The notes: a model not told the origin generated them from the letters alone. Shown: positions 28,146 through 36,661, counted from the first letter of the stretch. The stretch: DNA of 64,000 bases from Castellaniella sp040276065 (GCF_040276065.1 NZ_JBELOI010000011.1:62001-126000), one strand, 5' to 3'. Translations and numbers: made by a program.

Positions 28146-29369
28146 ATGGCCGCAAGCCCCCCCGTCTACCTGGATTATTCCGCAACCACGCCTGTTGATG
28201 AGCGGGTGCTGCAGGCCATGCTGCCCTGGCTGAGCATGCGCTTCGGCAACCCGGCCTCGAGCAGCCACGCCTACGGCTGGGACGCCGAGGATGCGGTAGA
28301 GCGCGCGCGCAGGCAGGTGGCCGCCCTGGTGGGCGCCGACCCGCGCGAGATCGTCTGGACCTCGGGCGCCACCGAATCTGACAATCTCGCCATCAAGGGC
28401 GTGGCCGAATTCCATCGCGACCGGGGACGCCACATCATCACGGTCGCCACCGAGCACAAGGCGGTGCTGGACCCCTGCCACGAGCTTCAGCGCCAGGGCT
28501 TCGAGGTCACCGTCCTGCCGGTGGCGGCGGACGGCCTGCTCGATCCCGAGGTGCTGCGCGCGGCCCTGCGTCCAGATACGATCCTGGCCTCGGTCATGCT
28601 GGTCAACAACGAAATCGGTGTGGTGCAGGATATCGCCGCGCTGGCGGCCATCTGCCACGAGCGCGGTGTCCTGTTTCACTCCGACGCGGCCCAGGCCACC
28701 GGCAAGGTGGCCATCGACGTGCGGGCCATGGAGGTGGACCTGATGTCCTTCTCGGCCCACAAGACCTACGGGCCCAAAGGCGTGGGGGCGCTGTACGTGC
28801 GCCGCAAGCCGCGCGTGCGCCTGGCGGCGCAGATGCACGGGGGGGGCCACGAGCGCGGCCTGCGCTCCGGAACGCTGCCCACGCACCAGATCGTCGGCAT
28901 GGGCGAGGCCTATGCTCTGGCCGCTCAAGAGTTCCCGGCCGAGGTTGCCCGCGTGCGCGCCTTGCGCGATCGCCTATGGCGGGGCCTGCGCGATATCCCT
29001 GATCTGTACCTGAATGGCGATATGGACCAGCGAGTGGCGCACAACCTGAATGTCAGCGTGGCGCACATCGAGGGCGAGGCGCTGCTGATGGCCTTGCCCG
29101 AACTCGCGGTCTCCAGCGGTTCGGCCTGCACCTCGGCCAGCCTCGAGCCGTCCTACGTGCTGCGCGCCCTGGGCCGCAGCGATCCGCTCGCGCACAGCTC
29201 GCTGCGCCTGACCCTGGGCCGCTACACCACCGAGGCCGAGATCGACCGGACCATCGGGGCGCTGCGGACCCAGATCGAGCGCCTGCGGCAGATTTCGCCC
29301 TTATGGGAAATGCGCGAGCAGGGTCGCGACGTCGAGGCGGTCGCCTGGGCGGGGACGGAGGGGTCCTGA
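28146..29369 (+). CDS. iscS: Cysteine desulfurase IscS
   Basis: IscS (407 residues) is the PLP-dependent desulfurase that supplies sulfur for Fe-S clusters and tRNA thiolation. The PLP lysine is Lys206 in SFSAHKTYGPKG and the persulfide-forming Cys328 lies in SSGSACTSASLEPSYVLRALG. The C-terminal SPLWEMREQGRDVEAVAWA segment, which contacts IscU in E. coli, is conserved. It starts 12 bp after iscR, and its stop overlaps the start of the IscU-like gene (TGATG). The desulfurase itself looks fully functional, in contrast to the altered scaffold downstream. Confidence 0.96.
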   Translation: MAASPPVYLDYSATTPVDERVLQAMLPWLSMRFGNPASSSHAYGWDAEDAVERARRQVAALVGADPREIVWTSGATESDNLAIKGVAEFHRDRGRHIITVATEHKAVLDPCHELQRQGFEVTVLPVAADGLLDPEVLRAALRPDTILASVMLVNNEIGVVQDIAALAAICHERGVLFHSDAAQATGKVAIDVRAMEVDLMSFSAHKTYGPKGVGALYVRRKPRVRLAAQMHGGGHERGLRSGTLPTHQIVGMGEAYALAAQEFPAEVARVRALRDRLWRGLRDIPDLYLNGDMDQRVAHNLNVSVAHIEGEALLMALPELAVSSGSACTSASLEPSYVLRALGRSDPLAHSSLRLTLGRYTTEAEIDRTIGALRTQIERLRQISPLWEMREQGRDVEAVAWAGTEGS

Positions 29370-29758
29370 TGGCTGGTGTACGTAGTTATAGCGCCCGGGT
29401 CCTGGATCATTATCGGAACCCGCGCAACGTCGGCTCTTTCGACCCGCAGGACGCGCGGGTCGGCACCGCGATGGTCGGGACGCCCGCGCTCGGCGAGGTC
29501 CTCAAGCTGCAGATTCGCCTGCAAGGCGCTACTATAGAGGATGCCTGTTTTCGAGCGTTTGGCTGCGGATCGGCGATCGCGGCAGGGTCGCTTGCGACGG
29601 TCTGGCTCAAGGGCCGGTCCATCGATGAGGCGCTGTCCATTGATAGCCAGGATTTTGTCCGCGAACTCGAATTGCCGCCACTCAAGGCGCACTGCGCGAT
29701 GCTGGCCGAGGATGCCATCCGCGCCGCGGTGGCCGACTATACCCAAAAGCAGAGGTAA
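29369..29758 (+). CDS. iscU: IscU-like Fe-S scaffold lacking the first conserved cysteine
   Basis: This 129-residue protein aligns along its whole length with IscU. It keeps the N-terminal YSARVLDHYRNPRNVGSFD, the FGCGSAIAAGSL motif (Cys66 = E. coli Cys63) and the His108-Cys109 pair (= His105-Cys106). The normally invariant PACGDV is PALGEV here: Leu41 replaces Cys37 and Glu43 replaces Asp39. An additional Cys60 appears six residues before Cys66. The HscA-binding LPPVK is LPPLK (102-106). The codons are clean (CTC for Leu41, 29489-29491) with no frameshift. E. coli work shows Cys37 and Asp39 matter for cluster assembly and release, so this copy is either divergent in mechanism or no longer a standard scaffold. 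It is translationally coupled to iscS. Confidence 0.9.
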   Translation: MAGVRSYSARVLDHYRNPRNVGSFDPQDARVGTAMVGTPALGEVLKLQIRLQGATIEDACFRAFGCGSAIAAGSLATVWLKGRSIDEALSIDSQDFVRELELPPLKAHCAMLAEDAIRAAVADYTQKQR

Positions 29759-29761
29759 ACC

Positions 29762-30085
29762 ATGGGAATCATTCTGACCGAACAAGCCGCCCAGAACATT
29801 CAACGTCGCCTGGAAAAGCGCGGCAAGGGCCTGGGCCTGCGGCTGGGCGTCAAGCCCTCCGGATGCTCGGGCATGTCGTACCAGCTCGAATACGTGGACG
29901 AGGCGTCCGCCGAGGACCGCCTGTTCGAGCAATTCGGGGCTCGTGTCTATATTGATCCCCAGAGCCTGCCCTTCCTCGAGGGCCTCGAACTCGACTACGC
30001 CCGCGAGGGGCTGAACGAGGGCTTCCGCTTCAACAACCCCAACGAAAAGGCGGCCTGCGGCTGCGGGGAATCCTTTACGGTGTAA
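29762..30085 (+). CDS. iscA: Fe-S cluster assembly protein IscA (A-type carrier)
   Basis: IscA (107 residues) is an A-type carrier that accepts clusters or iron and delivers [4Fe-4S] clusters to targets. The three conserved cysteines are present: one in KPSGCSGMSYQLEY (Cys36) and two in the C-terminal CGCGESFTV. It follows the IscU-like gene by 3 bp and is the last gene of the operon. hscB, hscA, fdx and iscX, which usually come next, are absent, and lysS converges after 8 bp. Confidence 0.95.
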   Translation: MGIILTEQAAQNIQRRLEKRGKGLGLRLGVKPSGCSGMSYQLEYVDEASAEDRLFEQFGARVYIDPQSLPFLEGLELDYAREGLNEGFRFNNPNEKAACGCGESFTV

Positions 30086-30093
30086 ATCCGGGC

Positions 30094-31617
30094 TCAGTCC
30101 TCGGGACGCAGGTGAGGAAACAAGATCACGTCGCGGATGTTCGGGCTGTCGGTCAGCATCATGACCAGGCGGTCGATGCCGATGCCGCAGCCGCCCGTGG
30201 GCGGCATGCCGTATTCCAGGGCGCGCACGTAGTCGGCGTCGTAGTACATGGCCTCCTCGTCGCCCGCGTCCTTGGCGGCGACCTGCGCCAAGAAGCGCGC
30301 GGCCTGGTCCTCGGGGTCGTTCAGTTCGGAGAATCCATTGGCGATCTCGCGCCCGCAGGCAAAGAGCTCGAACCGCTCCGTGATCCCGGCGCGCGTGTCC
30401 GAGGCACGCGCGAGCGGCGAGACCTCGACTGGATAATCGATGATGAAGGTCGGGTGCCAGAGCTTGGATTCGGCGGTTTCCTCGAACAGCGCAAGCCGTA
30501 GGGCGCCCAGGCCGGCCTGGGCCAGCGCCGGGCCATCGACCTCGGCGCCCAGGCGCCGCAGCTCGGTGCGCAGAAAGGCCGCGTCCTCGAGCTGCGTGGG
30601 CTGGTAGTCCGGCGCGTACTTGAGGATGGCTTCGACGATGGTCAGGCGATCAAAGGCGCGCCCCAGATCCAGATCCCGGCCTTGGTAGCTCAGCAGCGTG
30701 GTGCCGCGGGTGCGATCGGCGGTTTCGCGAATCAGCTCCTCGGTGTAGTCCATCAGCCAGCGGTAATCCGTGTAGGCCGCGTAGAACTCCATCATGGTGA
30801 ACTCGGGATTGTGGCGCGGGCTGACCCCCTCGTTGCGGAAATTCCGGTTGATCTCGAAGACCCGCTCGAAGCCGCCCACGATCAGGCGCTTCAAGTAGAG
30901 CTCAGGGGCGATGCGCAGGTACATGCCCATGTCCAGCGCGTTGTGGTGCGTGATAAAGGGCTTGGCCGCCGCGCCGCCGGGGATGGGGTGCAGCATCGGG
31001 GTCTCGACCTCGAGGAAATCCGCGTTCAGCATGATGTCGCGGATGGCGGCGATGATCCGGCTGCGGGCGAGGAAGGTCCGACGGGTGTCCGGCGTCATGA
31101 TCAGGTCCACATAGCGCCGGCGGTAGCGCAGTTCCTGGTCGGCCACGCCGTGGAACTTGTCGGGCAGCGGACGCAGGGACTTGGACAGCAGCCGCAGGGC
31201 GGTCACGTGGAGCGACAGCTCGCCCTTGCGCGTCTTGAAGACGCGGCCCTCGGCGCCGATGATGTCGCCGATGTCCCAGGACTTGAATGCCGCGTAGGCC
31301 TCGTCGCCCAGCACGCCGCGGTCCAGATAGAGCTGGATGCGGCCGCTGCCGTCCTGCAGGGTTGCGAAGCTGGCTTTGCCCATGATGCGCTTGAGCATCA
31401 TGCGGCCGGCCAGCCGCGCCTCGCGGCCCAGGGCTTGCAGGGCCTCCTCGTCCAGGGCGCCGCAATCCTCGTGCAGGGTCGCCGCGTGGGTGTCGGGGCG
31501 GAAGTCATTGGGGTAGGCGGGGCCGGTTTCGCGCAGCCTGTCGAGTTTGGCGCGGCGCTCGGCGATGAGGCGGTTTTCGTCGGGGGCTGCTGCGGTTTCG
31601 GTATGCGAGGCGCTCAT
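30094..31617 (-). CDS. lysS: Lysine--tRNA ligase (class II)
   Basis: LysS (507 residues) charges tRNA-Lys. It has an N-terminal OB-fold anticodon-binding domain (RLAGRMMLKRIMGKASFATLQDGSGRIQLYL) and a class II catalytic core with motif 2 FRNEGVSPRHNPEFTMMEFYAAYTDY and motif 3 GCGIGIDRLVMMLTDSPNIRDVILFPHLRPE. It lies 106 bp downstream of prfB on the same strand, the same prfB-lysS pairing as in E. coli. The stop is 8 bp from iscA on the opposite strand, with no room for a separate terminator. Confidence 0.97.
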   Translation of the reverse strand: MSASHTETAAAPDENRLIAERRAKLDRLRETGPAYPNDFRPDTHAATLHEDCGALDEEALQALGREARLAGRMMLKRIMGKASFATLQDGSGRIQLYLDRGVLGDEAYAAFKSWDIGDIIGAEGRVFKTRKGELSLHVTALRLLSKSLRPLPDKFHGVADQELRYRRRYVDLIMTPDTRRTFLARSRIIAAIRDIMLNADFLEVETPMLHPIPGGAAAKPFITHHNALDMGMYLRIAPELYLKRLIVGGFERVFEINRNFRNEGVSPRHNPEFTMMEFYAAYTDYRWLMDYTEELIRETADRTRGTTLLSYQGRDLDLGRAFDRLTIVEAILKYAPDYQPTQLEDAAFLRTELRRLGAEVDGPALAQAGLGALRLALFEETAESKLWHPTFIIDYPVEVSPLARASDTRAGITERFELFACGREIANGFSELNDPEDQAARFLAQVAAKDAGDEEAMYYDADYVRALEYGMPPTGGCGIGIDRLVMMLTDSPNIRDVILFPHLRPED

Positions 31618-31687
31618 GGCTTGTGGGGTGCGTCGTGCTTAGGGGTGAGGAGAATCGTCATATCTCGGTGAGGTCCGGGGCCTGCAT

Positions 31688-31713
31688 CGCGCCCCCGTGG
31701 TGCGGGGGGCGCG
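31688..31713 (-). other. Strong GC hairpin between prfB and lysS
   Basis: CGCGCCCCC and GGGGGCGCG form a perfect 9-bp stem around an 8-nt loop, just after the prfB stop. There is no T-run on either strand, so it more likely modulates processing or readthrough into lysS than terminates efficiently. Confidence 0.45.
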
Positions 31714-31723
31714 CGGGGTGGCC

Positions 31724-32828
31724 CTAGACACCTTGTTTGAGACTGGCGGTAATGAAGGGGTCGAGGTCGCCGTCCAGCACTTTCTGCGTGTTGGAGATCT
31801 CGACCCCGGTGCGCAGGTCCTTGATGCGGCTCTGATCCAGAACGTAGGAGCGGATCTGGTGGCCCCAGCCCACGTCGCTTTTGGAGTCCTCGAGCTTTTG
31901 TTGCTCGGCCAGGCGGTTGCGCATCTCGAGCTCGTAGAGCCTGGACTTCAGCATCTGCATGGCTTCGGCCCGGTTGCGGTGCTGCGAGCGGTCGTTCTGG
32001 CATTGCACGACGATTCCCGTGGGCTCGTGCGTGATGCGTACCGCCGAGTCGGTCTTGTTGATGTGCTGGCCGCCGGCGCCGCTGGCGCGGTAGGTGTCGA
32101 TGCGCAGGTCCGCCGGGTTGATCTCGACTTCGAAGGAGTCGTCGATCTCGGGATAGACAAAGACGCTGGCAAACGAGGTATGGCGCCCGTTGGACGAGTC
32201 GAAGGGGCTCTTGCGCACCAGCCGGTGCACGCCGGTCTCGGTGCGCAGCAGGCCATAGGCGTATTCGCCCTCGACCTTGATCGTGGCCGACTTGATGCCG
32301 GCCACGTCGCCCTCGGAGGTTTCGAGGATCTGGATCTTGAAATCCTTGTGCTCGCCGTAGCGCAGGTACTGGCGCAACAGCATGGAGGCCCAGTCCTGGG
32401 CCTCGGTGCCGCCGGCGCCCGCCTGGATGTCGACGAAGCAGTTCAGCGGATCGGCGGGGTTGGAGAACATCCGGCGGAATTCGAGGGCCTCGAGCTGTTC
32501 ACCCAAGGCATGGCAGTCTTGCTCGATGGCCGCCAGCGTGGCATCGTCATCGTCGGCGCTGGCGAGCTCGAACAGCTCGCGCGCATCGTTCAGCCCACGT
32601 TCGATCGCAGCCAGGGCGTGCACAGTGGTTTCGAGGCTTTTTTTCTCGCGTCCCAGATCTTGGGCATGCTGGGGATCGTTCCAGATATCGGGGTTTTCCA
32701 GTTCCGCGTTGACGACGTGCAGGCGCTCGGCCTTGGCATCGTAGTCAAAGAAACCTCCGCAAGAGACTCTGCCGCTCGGCGTAGTCCTCGATATGGGCGC
32801 TGATCTGGTTCTGGCGTTCGGCTTCCAT
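31724..32828 (-). CDS. prfB: Peptide chain release factor 2, with programmed +1 frameshift
   Basis: RF2 releases peptides at UGA and UAA codons. The gene is in two frames. A 26-codon first frame starts at the ATG at 32828 (MEAERQNQISAHIEDYAERQS...RFL) and ends at an in-frame TGA at 32745-32747. A +1 shift continues as DYDAKAERLHVVNAELENPDIWNDP, giving about 367 residues in total, as in E. coli (365). The codon-recognition tripeptide SPF (VRKSPFDSSNGRH) and the catalytic GGQ (SGAGGQHINKTDSAVRITH) are both present. An ATG two codons upstream (32834) is possible, but the Shine-Dalgarno fits 32828. It forms an operon with lysS. Confidence 0.97.
32744..32758 (-). promoter_or_regulatory. prfB: RF2 programmed frameshift signal
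   Basis: On the minus strand GGAGG (32754-32758) lies 3 nt before CTT-TGA-C (32744-32750). This is the established RF2 autoregulatory signal: the internal Shine-Dalgarno at this spacing, slippery CTT and a poor-context UGA stop. Low RF2 causes pausing and +1 slippage. Confidence 0.95.
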
Positions 32829-32956
32829 GGTCATCCTGTGAGAGGGCGCCGCGCGGCGGTGGCCGCGCGGGCATTGAACTTGCGGGGTCAATCCGCTATT
32901 TTAGCGCGTGCGGCACCGGTGCCGCACGGCGGGCCACGGGCCGCGGGAGAAAGGGC

Positions 32957-34069
32957 ATGAATTCAAGGGATGACAAGGATCGCGCGGCCTTGCCGGTCGC
33001 TGCGGCGGCGCGCGAGGTATTGGCGCCGGTGGCCGGCGGCCCGTCGTCCGCGCTTGCCGGCCTGTCGCCGGGATACTTCGGCCTGGTGATGGCCACGGGC
33101 ATCATTTCGCTCGCCGCCCACATGATGGGTCTTCCGTGGATCGCCGCCGCCCTGTTTTACCTGAACATCGGGCAGTACGCCGTGCTCTGGGTGCTCTATG
33201 TCCTGCGCGCGGCGCGCTATCCAGGACGGTTCTTCGGCGACATGATCGATCATTTGCGGGGTCCCGGCTATTTCACCATGGTGGCCGGTACCTGCGTACT
33301 GGCGAGCCAGTTCATCGTTCTGCGGGACGATTTGCCGGCGGGCTTTGTCCTGTGGTTGATGGGCGTCGCGCTGTGGCTGGGCCTGATGTACACAGTGTTT
33401 CTGGCCCTGACGGTCAAGCCCAGCAAGCCGGCCCTGGACAAGGGGATCAACGGCGGCTGGCTGCTCGCGGTGGTGGCCACCCAGTCGGTGGCGGTCTCCA
33501 GTGCGCTGGTCGCCGCGCGCATCGGTCAGCCCTACCGGCTGGAACTGAACTTCCTGGCCCTGTCGATGTGGTTGTGGGGCGGCATGCTGTACATCTGGAT
33601 GATGTCGCTGATCTTTTACCGCTATACGTTCTTTCGCCTGTTGCCCGGCGACCTGGCGCCGCCATACTGGATCAATATGGGGGCGATGGCGATCTCGACG
33701 CTGGCCGGATCGCTGCTGATCCTCAACGCGGGCGATGCGCCGTTCCTGGTGTCGCTGATGCCGTTCCTCAAGGGATTCACCGTCTTCTACTGGGCGACCG
33801 GCACCTGGTGGATCCCGATGCTGCTGCTCCTGGGGGTCTGGCGCTATGGGATGCAGCGCTTCCCGTTCGAATATGATCCCCTGTATTGGGGCGCGGTGTT
33901 TCCCTTGGGCATGTACGCGGCCTGCACGTTCGAGATGAGCCGCGCCCTGGATCTGGACTTCCTGGCCGGCCTGCCGCAATTTTTCCTGGCCGTGGCCATA
34001 CTGGCCTGGGCGATCACCTTCCTGGGTCTGCTGCGGGCGGTGGCAAGGAACCTGCGGTCGGCAGGCTAG
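32957..34069 (+). CDS. TDT-family transporter (TehA / SLAC1-like anion channel or C4-dicarboxylate transporter)
   Basis: This 370-residue membrane protein has about ten hydrophobic segments starting with LSPGYFGLVMATGIISLAAHMMGLP (~38-62), the typical first helix of the tellurite-resistance/dicarboxylate transporter (TDT) family. The FPLGMYAACTFEMSRALDLDFL segment near the C-terminus is also family-like. Members include TehA, malate permease Mae1, sulfite exporter Ssu1 and plant SLAC1; the substrate cannot be told from the sequence. It is divergent from prfB with a 128-bp gap. The first 35 residues are hydrophilic and Ala-rich. Confidence 0.85.
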   Translation: MNSRDDKDRAALPVAAAAREVLAPVAGGPSSALAGLSPGYFGLVMATGIISLAAHMMGLPWIAAALFYLNIGQYAVLWVLYVLRAARYPGRFFGDMIDHLRGPGYFTMVAGTCVLASQFIVLRDDLPAGFVLWLMGVALWLGLMYTVFLALTVKPSKPALDKGINGGWLLAVVATQSVAVSSALVAARIGQPYRLELNFLALSMWLWGGMLYIWMMSLIFYRYTFFRLLPGDLAPPYWINMGAMAISTLAGSLLILNAGDAPFLVSLMPFLKGFTVFYWATGTWWIPMLLLLGVWRYGMQRFPFEYDPLYWGAVFPLGMYAACTFEMSRALDLDFLAGLPQFFLAVAILAWAITFLGLLRAVARNLRSAG

Positions 34070-34126
34070 CCGCGCCGCCACGGGCGGGCGCGTCGTCCCC
34101 GTGCCGCCGCCGGGGGCGGGCGGTAT

Positions 34127-34657
34127 TCAGGCTCGCGGGGCGGCCTGCGCCTCGCGCCAGCGTGCGCTGAGCTCGGCCAGGACGTCATCGGCGAGCAGGC
34201 GCGCCGCCATCGGCAGCAGTTCCTCGTCGGCCATCTGGAGGTGGCGGTGAAAATCCTCGGCCCAGGCGCCGGCCTCGGCCTCGTCGAGGGTGGTCGGGGC
34301 GCCCGCCGCCATTTGCGCCAGCGCCGGGCGCATGCGCGCGCGCCAGATGCCGTCCAGGCGAGCGCGCTCGGCGCGCAGGCCCTCTGTCATGCCGCGCAGG
34401 CAGACCGCATCGGATCCCGCCATGGATTCGATCAGTGCCGGGAACAAGTCCTGTTCCTGGTCCTCGCGTGCCTGGCGGGCCGGGCCGTCGAAATAGGCCA
34501 GCAGTTCCGCGGCGCGCTTGGCACCGGTGGCCGCGCCGCCGCCTGCGGCCAGCCGCCGCAGGGCCTCGCAGTGCCGCCGCGTCTCAGCGTGCCGCGCCGC
34601 CAGCGCCTCAATGGGATCGATGGCGGGCGGGAGGGGTGGGGTGGCGGCGGTGGGCAT
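34127..34657 (-). CDS. Hemerythrin (HHE) domain-containing protein
   Basis: This 176-residue, mostly helical protein carries candidate di-iron ligands of the HHE cation-binding family: LAARHAETRRHC in helix 1, a Glu/Asp-rich QAREDQEQDLFPAL in helix 2 and DFHRHLQMADEELLP in a late helix. The DEELLP and QEQDLFP segments are typical for these oxygen- or iron-binding four-helix bundles. The start is the ATG at 34657. It is convergent with the TDT transporter gene and divergent from the ABC operon. The role is unknown; stress or iron sensing is common in the family. Confidence 0.75.
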   Translation of the reverse strand: MPTAATPPLPPAIDPIEALAARHAETRRHCEALRRLAAGGGAATGAKRAAELLAYFDGPARQAREDQEQDLFPALIESMAGSDAVCLRGMTEGLRAERARLDGIWRARMRPALAQMAAGAPTTLDEAEAGAWAEDFHRHLQMADEELLPMAARLLADDVLAELSARWREAQAAPRA

Positions 34658-34754
34658 GGCAGGATCGTTCCAAAGCGGGCGACGGTGCATCCATGGTAGC
34701 GCAAGCCTTTCGCCGCCGGTATTCCCGGGGCTGCTCGAGGGAGGTGTGGCCTTC

Positions 34755-34815
34755 TTCATATGACCATTAGATATATAAAAATCATTATAAATTCGTTGTT
34801 TGGTAATAAGATCGG
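34755..34815 (+). promoter_or_regulatory. AT-rich promoter region of the second ABC operon
   Basis: This is the most AT-rich stretch of the neighbourhood (CATATGACCATTAGATATA..., with TATAAA near 34785), inside the 235-bp gap between the hemerythrin gene and the ATPase gene. AT-rich upstream regions of this kind are common at CysB/Cbl- or SsuR-controlled sulfonate operons, but no specific site can be assigned. Confidence 0.4.
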
Positions 34816-34848
34816 CCGTTAAATGGCTGTTGTCAGCACATAGAAATT

Positions 34849-34885
34849 CCCCTGCTTCCCGGCCCCTGGCATGGCGCGACAGGGG
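34849..34885 (+). promoter_or_regulatory. Leader hairpin covering the ribosome-binding site of the ABC operon
   Basis: CCCCTG (34849-34854) pairs with CAGGGG (34880-34885). The second arm contains the AGGGG Shine-Dalgarno of the ATPase gene that starts at 34893. Folding of the mRNA leader would sequester the ribosome-binding site. Confidence 0.4.
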
Positions 34886-34892
34886 TTGAACC

Positions 34893-35669
34893 ATGAATCT
34901 ATCCTTCAAAAACGTTGAAAAGCATTTCGGAACGCTGCGCGTGGTCGAGCAGTTCTCGAGCGACATCGCCCCCGGTGAACTGGTCGCCCTGGTCGGCCCG
35001 TCGGGTTGCGGAAAATCCACGCTGCTGCATCTCGCCGCAGGCCTCGAGAAGGTCTCGCAGGGCGAAGTCCTGGCCGATGGGCGCCCCATCACCGGGCCCG
35101 ACCCCAGCCGCATGTTGATGTTCCAGGAAAACGCGCTTTATCCCTGGCTTACGCTGGCGCAGAACGTGTCCATGGCGCTCGAACTGCAAAAGGTCGGCCG
35201 CGCCGAGGCCCGCACCCGGGCGGTGCAGTGGCTCGAAAAGGTCAAGCTCAAGGGTTTCGAGGATTATTTCCCGCACCAGGTCTCGGGCGGGATGCGCCAG
35301 CGTTGCGCCTTGGCGCGAGCCTTCATCACGGCGCCCGAGGTGCTGCTGCTCGACGAGCCGTTCGGTGCCCTGGACGCCCTGACGCGCATGACCTTGCAGG
35401 ATGCGCTGCGCGCCCTGATTCGCGAGACCCGGCCCACCGTTCTGCTGGTGACACACGACGTGAATGAGGCGCTGTTCCTGGCCGACCGCATCGTGGTCTT
35501 CAGTCAGCGCCCGTCGCGCGTGCTCAAGGAATTCAATCTCGCGGCGCGCGAGAAATCCCATGACCTGTCCGATTTCGCCGGCTTGCGCCGGGAAATCCTT
35601 GGCCTGCTGGGCATCGAAACCGAGCGCACCGAGGACGAAACATTTACTTCCGAGGAAATTGCAGCATGA
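34893..35669 (+). CDS. ABC transporter ATP-binding protein, NitT/TauT type
   Basis: This 258-residue cytoplasmic ATPase of an SsuB/TauB-type importer has Walker A GPSGCGKST (~35-43), Q-loop FQENALYPW, signature VSGGMRQRCALARAF, Walker B VLLLDEPFGALDALTR and switch His in LVTHDVNEAL. It is the first gene of the operon ATPase-SBP-permease-extra binding protein. Its stop overlaps the next start (ATGA). The likely substrate class is sulfonates, nitrate-like anions or thiamine precursors, inferred from the family only. Confidence 0.93.
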   Translation: MNLSFKNVEKHFGTLRVVEQFSSDIAPGELVALVGPSGCGKSTLLHLAAGLEKVSQGEVLADGRPITGPDPSRMLMFQENALYPWLTLAQNVSMALELQKVGRAEARTRAVQWLEKVKLKGFEDYFPHQVSGGMRQRCALARAFITAPEVLLLDEPFGALDALTRMTLQDALRALIRETRPTVLLVTHDVNEALFLADRIVVFSQRPSRVLKEFNLAAREKSHDLSDFAGLRREILGLLGIETERTEDETFTSEEIAA

Positions 35670-36661
35670 AACTGACCCGTATTCTCGTTCCGGCGCTGGC
35701 TGCGCTGGCCATGGCATCCCAGGCGGTCGCCGCCGAGCCCTTCAAGGTGGGCTATATCCGCGTCATGGACGACGCGCAGGCGATCGCGGCATATGAGGGC
35801 GGTTTCTACAAGCAGCAGGGCCTGGACGTGCAACTGGTGGAATTCAAGTCCGGCACCGACTTGATCAAGGCGATCGTCGGCGGGCAACTGGACACCGGCG
35901 TCCTGGGCTTTACCAACGCGGCCTCCTGGTCTTCGCGCGGCGCCGACCTCAAAGTCGTCGGCGGCGCGCAGCGGGGCTACCACGCGCTGGTGGCGCGCAA
36001 CGACGCCGGGATCGACAAGGTCGAGGACCTCAAGGGCAAGACCCTGGCGTCGCAAAAGGAGGGCAGCACGGCCGACACCGTTCTCAAGGGCGTGGTCCTG
36101 AAGGACGCGGGCCTCGAGACGAGCGACCTGTCGATTCTGGGCGTCAGCCCGCAGGTGGCCGTGCAATCGCTGGTGGGCAAGCGCGTCGACGCGGCCTTCC
36201 TGTTCGAGCCGCAGGCAAGCATCGCGCAGCTCATCGCCCCGGTCAAACAGATCTATGAGATCGGCGAGGTCTGGCCGTTCCCCTGCATGGTGACCATCAC
36301 GTCCGGCGAGACGCTGCGCACCAAAAAGGACGAGGTGTGGAAATCCCTGGATGCCCAGCGGCAGGCCATCGAGCTGCTGCAATCCAAGCCCGACGAGGCC
36401 GCCAAGTTGATCGCCGGCTACTTCATCGCCGAGCCCACGCTCAAGACCCTCGAAAAGGGCGAGCTGCCGCGCGAGCAGGTCATCAGCCAGGCGATTCGCA
36501 CCCAGACGTTCAATGCCGCGCTGGATGCCGCCGATCTGGCGCGCATGCAAGAGGTCGCCGACATCATGCAGGCCCAAGGTGCGCTCAAGACCAAGGACGG
36601 CTCCGCCTTCAAGGTGGACACGATCCTCGATCTCGAGTGGCAGCAGGCGCGCAAGCTCTGA
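35666..36661 (+). CDS. ABC transporter substrate-binding protein, NitT/TauT type
   Basis: This 331-residue periplasmic protein has a signal peptide (MKLTRILVPALAALAMASQAVAA, cleavage after AVAA). The mature N-terminus EPFKVGYIRVMDDAQAIAAYEGGFYKQQGLDVQLVEFKSGTDLIKAIVGGQLDTGVLGFTNA is typical of SsuA/TauA binding proteins, with DLKGKTLASQKEGSTADTVLKGVV beginning the second lobe. It overlaps the ATPase gene by 4 bp and is followed by the permease after 72 bp. Confidence 0.92.
   Translation: MKLTRILVPALAALAMASQAVAAEPFKVGYIRVMDDAQAIAAYEGGFYKQQGLDVQLVEFKSGTDLIKAIVGGQLDTGVLGFTNAASWSSRGADLKVVGGAQRGYHALVARNDAGIDKVEDLKGKTLASQKEGSTADTVLKGVVLKDAGLETSDLSILGVSPQVAVQSLVGKRVDAAFLFEPQASIAQLIAPVKQIYEIGEVWPFPCMVTITSGETLRTKKDEVWKSLDAQRQAIELLQSKPDEAAKLIAGYFIAEPTLKTLEKGELPREQVISQAIRTQTFNAALDAADLARMQEVADIMQAQGALKTKDGSAFKVDTILDLEWQQARKL

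Noticed and set aside
32745..32747. In-frame TGA in prfB considered as a pseudogene-causing stop or selenocysteine codon
   Set aside because: The Shine-Dalgarno, CTT-TGA-C context and continuation of RF2 in the +1 frame identify it as the known programmed frameshift.
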